DNA of 16,485 bases from Bacteroidales bacterium UBA1217 (GTDB lineage: Bacteria > Bacteroidota > Bacteroidia > Bacteroidales > P3): NCBI GenBank assembly GCA_002309335.1, contig DBXH01000059.1, positions 53,310 through 69,794 on the forward strand, given 5' to 3'. Position numbers and translations under genes: made by a program. The notes below the pieces were generated by a model that was not told where the DNA came from, did no database searches, and saw only the letters and a list, made by a program, of their open reading frames with translations. Below are positions 12,480-16,485 of the stretch, piece after piece. The stretch's first letter is position 1. Every line of letters begins with the position of its first letter.

Positions 12480-14852
12480 ATGAAAAAGATTGTTATCATA
12501 ATATGTTTATTGACAGTCTTGTTGCCGGTAATGGCGCAGGAGTTCATAGGCTGCCGCATTGACAGCGGCTGGGCGGAGACACCGATACTCCTAAGGCGGA
12601 TAAGTCTTTCTGATACCGACTTTTATAATGACCGTGTCTTTTTCGAATTGAGGGTGGCTTCGCTGGGTTACTGTGAGGTGTACGTCAATGGTTATTATGT
12701 GCCTGACGGAGCACTGCATCCTGCGGTGTCGCAGCTCAACAAGCGGGCATTGGAGGTGACATACGATATAACGAGATTCCTTAAAAAAGGTGACAATGTG
12801 ATTCAGCTTTGGATTGGACAAGGTTGGGGGCGTGTCTACGGCACCCCAGCGGCGGTGCGGGCCGTGATGACAAAGACAGTGAGCGACGGAGAATGCGGCG
12901 AGGTATGGACAATTCTTCAGACCGACAGCACCTGGGAGGCATCACCCACAGGCTACAGCTACACCGGCAGCTGGCAACCAATGCAGTTTGGCGGCGAAAA
13001 ATACGACTCGCGGGTCAAGCCAGATTGGAGACCTGCATCTATCTATGAGGCCAAGGGTATAACAATCTCGCAGCAGGAGTTCAAAGGCAACCGCATTATT
13101 GATGATATAGCACCTGTGTCGGAAACAGTCCAGCCCGACGGCTCAATCCTGCTCGACTTCGGGCGTGTCATCACCGGCACGTTCTATGCGATCTTCAATC
13201 CTGCACCTGAAGAAGGACAGGAGATTACGATGGAGTATCTTGACCACTTGGAGGCCAAGCCGCCGTTCACGGAAAAAGACATTTTCATTTCTGATGGCTC
13301 AGCCAACGAGCACTTTCAAAACAGATTCCATTTGCATTCTTTTCGCTATGTCCGTGTAAGAGGGGCTGGCAACTACGAAAGACACTTCAAGGCTTACCAA
13401 ATCAGTGCTGTCCACCCTGAAGAGGGTGCCACCTTCGAATGCTCCGACTCGCGGCTCAACGCCATTCACGATTTGGTGAAGTACACCCTCAGCTGCCTCA
13501 CCTTCAGTGGCTATATGGTCGATTGCCCGCACATCGAGCGGATGGGCTACGGTGGCGATGGAAATTCGTCGACGATGACGCTTCAAACCATCTGGGATGT
13601 GCGCGACACCTATCGCAACTGGATGCTGGCCTGGAGCGATGCGATGGACAGCACAGGCGACTTGCCCTACGTTGCACCGGCATTCCGCACCGGCGGCGGT
13701 CCCTATTGGAGCGGATTCATCATCAAAGCCCCATATAGAACTTACCTCAACTACGGTGACCGCAGCCTCATCGACCGGCATTACAACGAGATGTGCCGCT
13801 GGTTGGACTTTGTCGAGAAGCATTGCGAGGACGGCATCCTGAAACCATGGCCAGATACCGAGAGACACAGTTGGTTTTTGGGTGACTGGGCTGTCCCTGA
13901 AGGCGTAGATAAAGGTGGCGAATCGGTACTGCACGTCAGCAACTGCTTTCTTGCCGAATGCTTGTCGGATATGGTGCAGATGGCCCGAATGACAGGCCAC
14001 ACGAAAGACGCTAAGCGCTATGCCAAATGGCGACAAGAGCTCGTCGCTGCAATACACCGGCATTTCTACCATTGCGACACCATTCAGACGGATGTACAGC
14101 AGTCTCGGTTGCAGGCAGGCAGGATGCCTGCGCTCCGGCACTACTATGCCAACGGCACACCCCTTGACCAGTGTTACGCTCTGTTACAGGGCATACTGCC
14201 CGACAGTGTAACTATACAAGCCGTCAAGGAACAGCTTTTGAAGGACTGCCACGGGAAATACCGCGACCACATTGCCGGCGGTCTAATGGGTGTTCCAATA
14301 TTCACAGAATGGTGTATCCGCGAACGGCAGGCCGACCTAATGGCAACCATCCTGCGTCAGCCCGACTATCCCGGTTATCTCAATATGATGGATAAAGAGT
14401 GCATTAATGCGTTAATGCGTCAATGCGTTAGTGCTGACGCGGAAGCCACTAACACATTAACACAATCCCACAATAACGCAATAAAAAACGCATTTACTAC
14501 TTGGGAGTCGTGGGATTGCGGGCGTCCAGGCAAAGAGGACCGTAGCCGCGTCCACAACTGCTACAACGGCATCGGCATCTGGTTCTATCAAGCCCTTGCT
14601 GGCATACGTCCCGATCCCAACAATCCTGGATACCGACATTTCTTCGTCGACCCCCAGTCTGTCGATGGTGTTAATTGGCTTCGCGCCACCAAACCTACCG
14701 CATTTGGGGATATCTGTGTCGAAATCGATAATAATGTTCTGAAACTCACCGTCCCCCAAGGTGCCTCCGCCACAATCTTCCCATCCACCCGCAACGAGCA
14801 AACCGTCTCTTCCGGTACCTGGCTCTTCGAAATAAACGACAATACAAAATGA
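12480..14852 (+). CDS. GH78 family alpha-L-rhamnosidase, exported (790 aa)
   Basis: Expected to hydrolyse terminal alpha-L-rhamnosides. The start at 12480 gives signal peptide MKKIVIIICLLTVLLPVMA|Q; the 21 codons of open frame upstream lie over the promoter. Order: N-terminal rhamnosidase beta-sandwich (about 20-190), Bac_rhamnosid sandwich (about 218-296), (alpha/alpha)6 catalytic barrel (about 319-700), C-terminal beta domain after AGIRPDPNNPGY. The motif DCPHIERMGYGGD carries D348, E353 (general acid) and D360, equivalent to D567/E572/D579 of the Bacillus enzyme RhaB. E676 in TTWESWD fits the general base. The usual Gln-Arg inside the first motif is His-Ile here. SRVHNCYNGIGIWFYQ is the conserved late helix. 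Two stretches look inserted relative to the family: around residues 545-553 (palindrome-derived) and 640-670, just before the base. It overlaps the next GH78 gene by ATGA. Most likely periplasmic. Substrate unproven. Confidence 0.9.
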   Translation: MKKIVIIICLLTVLLPVMAQEFIGCRIDSGWAETPILLRRISLSDTDFYNDRVFFELRVASLGYCEVYVNGYYVPDGALHPAVSQLNKRALEVTYDITRFLKKGDNVIQLWIGQGWGRVYGTPAAVRAVMTKTVSDGECGEVWTILQTDSTWEASPTGYSYTGSWQPMQFGGEKYDSRVKPDWRPASIYEAKGITISQQEFKGNRIIDDIAPVSETVQPDGSILLDFGRVITGTFYAIFNPAPEEGQEITMEYLDHLEAKPPFTEKDIFISDGSANEHFQNRFHLHSFRYVRVRGAGNYERHFKAYQISAVHPEEGATFECSDSRLNAIHDLVKYTLSCLTFSGYMVDCPHIERMGYGGDGNSSTMTLQTIWDVRDTYRNWMLAWSDAMDSTGDLPYVAPAFRTGGGPYWSGFIIKAPYRTYLNYGDRSLIDRHYNEMCRWLDFVEKHCEDGILKPWPDTERHSWFLGDWAVPEGVDKGGESVLHVSNCFLAECLSDMVQMARMTGHTKDAKRYAKWRQELVAAIHRHFYHCDTIQTDVQQSRLQAGRMPALRHYYANGTPLDQCYALLQGILPDSVTIQAVKEQLLKDCHGKYRDHIAGGLMGVPIFTEWCIRERQADLMATILRQPDYPGYLNMMDKECINALMRQCVSADAEATNTLTQSHNNAIKNAFTTWESWDCGRPGKEDRSRVHNCYNGIGIWFYQALAGIRPDPNNPGYRHFFVDPQSVDGVNWLRATKPTAFGDICVEIDNNVLKLTVPQGASATIFPSTRNEQTVSSGTWLFEINDNTK
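14115..14131 (+). repeat. In-frame palindrome inside the rhamnosidase gene
   Basis: GCAGGCA at 14115-14121 and TGCCTGC at 14125-14131 form a 7-base stem with a GGA loop. It encodes part of QAGRMPALR (residues 545-553) in a segment between FYH and YYANGTPLDQ, where family members usually have only a short link. It looks like a REP-type palindrome captured in frame. Confidence 0.6.
14405..14458 (+). repeat. Octamer tandem repeat with downstream inverted arm inside the rhamnosidase gene
   Basis: TAATGCGT (14405-14412), TAATGCGT (14413-14420), CAATGCGT (14421-14428) and a partial TAGTGC follow each other. The segment 14422-14433 pairs with 14447-14458 (11 of 12 bases) across a 13-base loop, so the element can fold back on itself. 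It lies within codons 640-670, a stretch not expected in the family. Confidence 0.7.
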
Positions 14853-16485
14853 AACCACTTCTCCCTCTTTTACTCCTTGCACTTTTTGCCTCCTGCGGCA
14901 GCAAGATCAATCTGATTTCTCCAACTGTAGAAATGCAGGACGGCAGCCAACCTCTGGCTACAGCCGAACCGCGCTTCAGCTGGCAATATGAGGCGGATGT
15001 GAACAACGTGGTGCAGACGGAATACCGCATCATTGTGGCCAGCAGTGAGGAACTTGCCAAGAAGGGCATTGGCGACCTTTGGGACTCTGATGAGAACGGA
15101 AAACGGAGAACGGAAAACGGAGAACTCTTTGACAACAGCCAGATGCTGTACATCCCTTATGAGGGCACACCTCTCAAGAGCCGCGACCGCTGCTGGTGGA
15201 AAGTATACACTACTGTCACCTATGGAGACAAAGGGAAAACAATGCACCTTGAGAGCGACATACAGTACTTTGAAATCAGCCTTCTCTCGCCGAGCGACTG
15301 GAAGGCCCATTGGATAGGGCGCGACTATGATGACGACAAGGTGGAGGGGCGCACCGCCATTGCAGCACGTTATATCCGCACGGAGTTTCCACTCGACAAG
15401 ACATATATCGAGCGAGCTCGGCTATACATCAGTGGCCTGGGTTCCTATAACGCCTATATCAACGGCGCCGAAGTGGGTATGAATGAAGTGTTGAAACCCG
15501 CATTGAGCGACTACACGCGGCGAATCTACTTCAACGCCTATGATGTGACCGACCTGCTACGATATGGCGACCTCAATGCCGTAGGTGTCATCCTCGAGGG
15601 AGGCCGCTTTACTACCGTGCGGCACGACAGCACCCATTGGGAGTGGTGCGGCATCACGCACGCTGCCCACTACGGTCTGCCGCAACTGCTGATGCAGCTG
15701 GAGGTGACCTACAAGGACGGCACGACGGACACCTTCGTCAGCGGCAGCGGTCATTGGAAGATAACCAATCGCGGTCCGATACGCAAGAGCAACGAGTTTG
15801 ACGGTGAGACCTACGATGCTCGCCTCGACCTTGGCGACTGGACGCAGCCCTACTACGACGACAGTCAGTGGGACGATGCCATTGTAGACTACGACCGGCA
15901 GAATATGTACAAGGAGGACATCTACAACCCGCGCCACCGAGCCTCGCGCGAGTATCCCGTCATTACCGGCAGTCCTCTGCCCGCTGACTACCAACGCCCC
16001 AACCCGATGCAGTTCCTCACCCCGCAACCCAATCCAAACATTACGGTGCAGCATCTTTTGAAGCCCATAAACATTTTCCAAAAGGGGGATAAATGGATTG
16101 TTGATATGGGTCAGAATATGGTAGGAGTGATGACGGCGGCAATGTCCTGTATGCATCCTGGCGACACAATCACCTTCCGATACGCCGAAACGCTCAATGC
16201 CGACAGCACGATATATACAGCAAACCTCCGCAGCGCCGAGTGCACCGACTGCTACATTGCCGCCAGTCCGACCGATGTCTGGTTCCCGATGTTTACCTAT
16301 CACGGTTTCCGTTATGTCGAAATAACCGGATTGCGAGAAACGCCAAAACTCGACGACTTCATTGGACAAGTCCTTTATGACGAGATGCCGTTGATAGGCG
16401 CCTTCGAATGCTCCAACGACATTATCAACGCCGTCTACCGCAACGCCACGTGGGGCATCCGCGGCAACTACCGCTCGATGCCCAC
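14849..16485 (+). CDS. GH78 family alpha-L-rhamnosidase lipoprotein, N-terminal part (3' end outside window)
   Basis: The frame is open from the ATG at 14849 to the window end (545 full codons). The start overlaps the previous stop as ATGA, so translation is probably coupled. MKPLLPLLLLALFASC gives a lipobox with C16; GSK follows. Order: Ig-like N-terminal domain (about 20-150, with FSWQYEAD, QTEYRIIVAS, CWWKVYT and the SDWKAHWIG linker), rhamnosidase N sandwich (about 172-350, LYISGLGSYNAYINGAEVG), Bac_rhamnosid sandwich (about 398-497, MGQNMVGVM, GDTITFRYAETLNADSTIYT, YHGFRYVEI). The barrel then begins and the window ends at RGNYRSMP, just where the DCPQR-E catalytic motif is normally found. 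Activity can therefore be inferred only by family. The domain order is that of full-length GH78 enzymes, unlike the shorter first gene. A 14-base tandem repeat lies in frame at residues 82-92. The lipid anchor suggests an outer-membrane location, complementing its soluble neighbour. Confidence 0.9.
   Translation, partial: MKPLLPLLLLALFASCGSKINLISPTVEMQDGSQPLATAEPRFSWQYEADVNNVVQTEYRIIVASSEELAKKGIGDLWDSDENGKRRTENGELFDNSQMLYIPYEGTPLKSRDRCWWKVYTTVTYGDKGKTMHLESDIQYFEISLLSPSDWKAHWIGRDYDDDKVEGRTAIAARYIRTEFPLDKTYIERARLYISGLGSYNAYINGAEVGMNEVLKPALSDYTRRIYFNAYDVTDLLRYGDLNAVGVILEGGRFTTVRHDSTHWEWCGITHAAHYGLPQLLMQLEVTYKDGTTDTFVSGSGHWKITNRGPIRKSNEFDGETYDARLDLGDWTQPYYDDSQWDDAIVDYDRQNMYKEDIYNPRHRASREYPVITGSPLPADYQRPNPMQFLTPQPNPNITVQHLLKPINIFQKGDKWIVDMGQNMVGVMTAAMSCMHPGDTITFRYAETLNADSTIYTANLRSAECTDCYIAASPTDVWFPMFTYHGFRYVEITGLRETPKLDDFIGQVLYDEMPLIGAFECSNDIINAVYRNATWGIRGNYRSMP
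15092..15125 (+). repeat. 14-base tandem repeat inside the second rhamnosidase gene
   Basis: GAGAACGGAAAACG occurs at 15092-15105 and again at 15106-15119, followed by a partial GAGAAC at 15120-15125 (about 2.4 copies). It encodes ENGKRRTENGE between LWDSD and LFDNSQ, a surface turn of the N-terminal domain where relatives have a short loop. Confidence 0.75.

Noticed and set aside
12401..12559. N-terminal extension of the DUF2147 protein up to 12559
   Set aside because: It would run through the divergent promoter and into the rhamnosidase gene. The ATG at 12400 gives a normal signal peptide.
15557..16369. Minus-strand open frame of 270 codons opposite the second rhamnosidase
   Set aside because: The plus strand in this interval encodes clear GH78 N-terminal and Bac_rhamnosid domains; the antisense frame shows no recognisable motif.

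Overview
The window looks like a chromosome segment of a gut- or oral-type Bacteroidales bacterium, possibly Prevotellaceae. The reasons are the promoter boxes of the Bacteroidetes TAnnTTTG type, very weak Shine-Dalgarno signals, lipoproteins with Bacteroidetes-style lipoboxes, a DUF2147 protein, and a pair of GH78 alpha-L-rhamnosidase genes. The genus is an inference from style. No rRNA, tRNA, CRISPR array, transposase or phage gene was seen.

Positions 1-9570 hold two tandem giant secreted-protein genes on the plus strand. The first is cut by the left edge; only its C-terminal 1037 codons are visible. The second is complete (2092 aa): signal peptide, trefoil-like N-terminal region, four chitobiase-C-terminal-like repeats, a GLUG-type region, a linker, and then a glycine-rich solenoid of about 1010 aa. 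That solenoid is a diverged copy of everything visible in the first gene. Each gene ends at a hairpin terminator. The two solenoids are close in protein but strongly diverged at third codon positions, so the duplication is old and both copies appear to be under selection. Neither ends in a recognisable type IX secretion sorting domain.

Positions 9571-12400 hold four minus-strand genes for cell-envelope proteins. In transcription order these are a DUF2147 protein, an outer-membrane beta-barrel lipoprotein, an alpha/beta hydrolase six bases behind it, and, after a 158-base gap, a small lipocalin-like lipoprotein. Two copies of a short dispersed repeat lie in opposite orientation on either side of the barrel/hydrolase pair.

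Positions 12401-16485 begin with a compact divergent promoter region. It drives the DUF2147 gene leftward and a GH78 operon rightward. The first rhamnosidase is complete (790 aa, signal peptidase I type) and keeps the catalytic motif. The second overlaps it by an ATGA junction, is a lipoprotein, and is cut by the right edge just before its catalytic motif. Together they suggest removal of rhamnose from plant or microbial glycans. The genes carry three different short repeat or palindromic insertions in frame, two in the first and one in the second. That is the most unusual structural signal in this half of the window.
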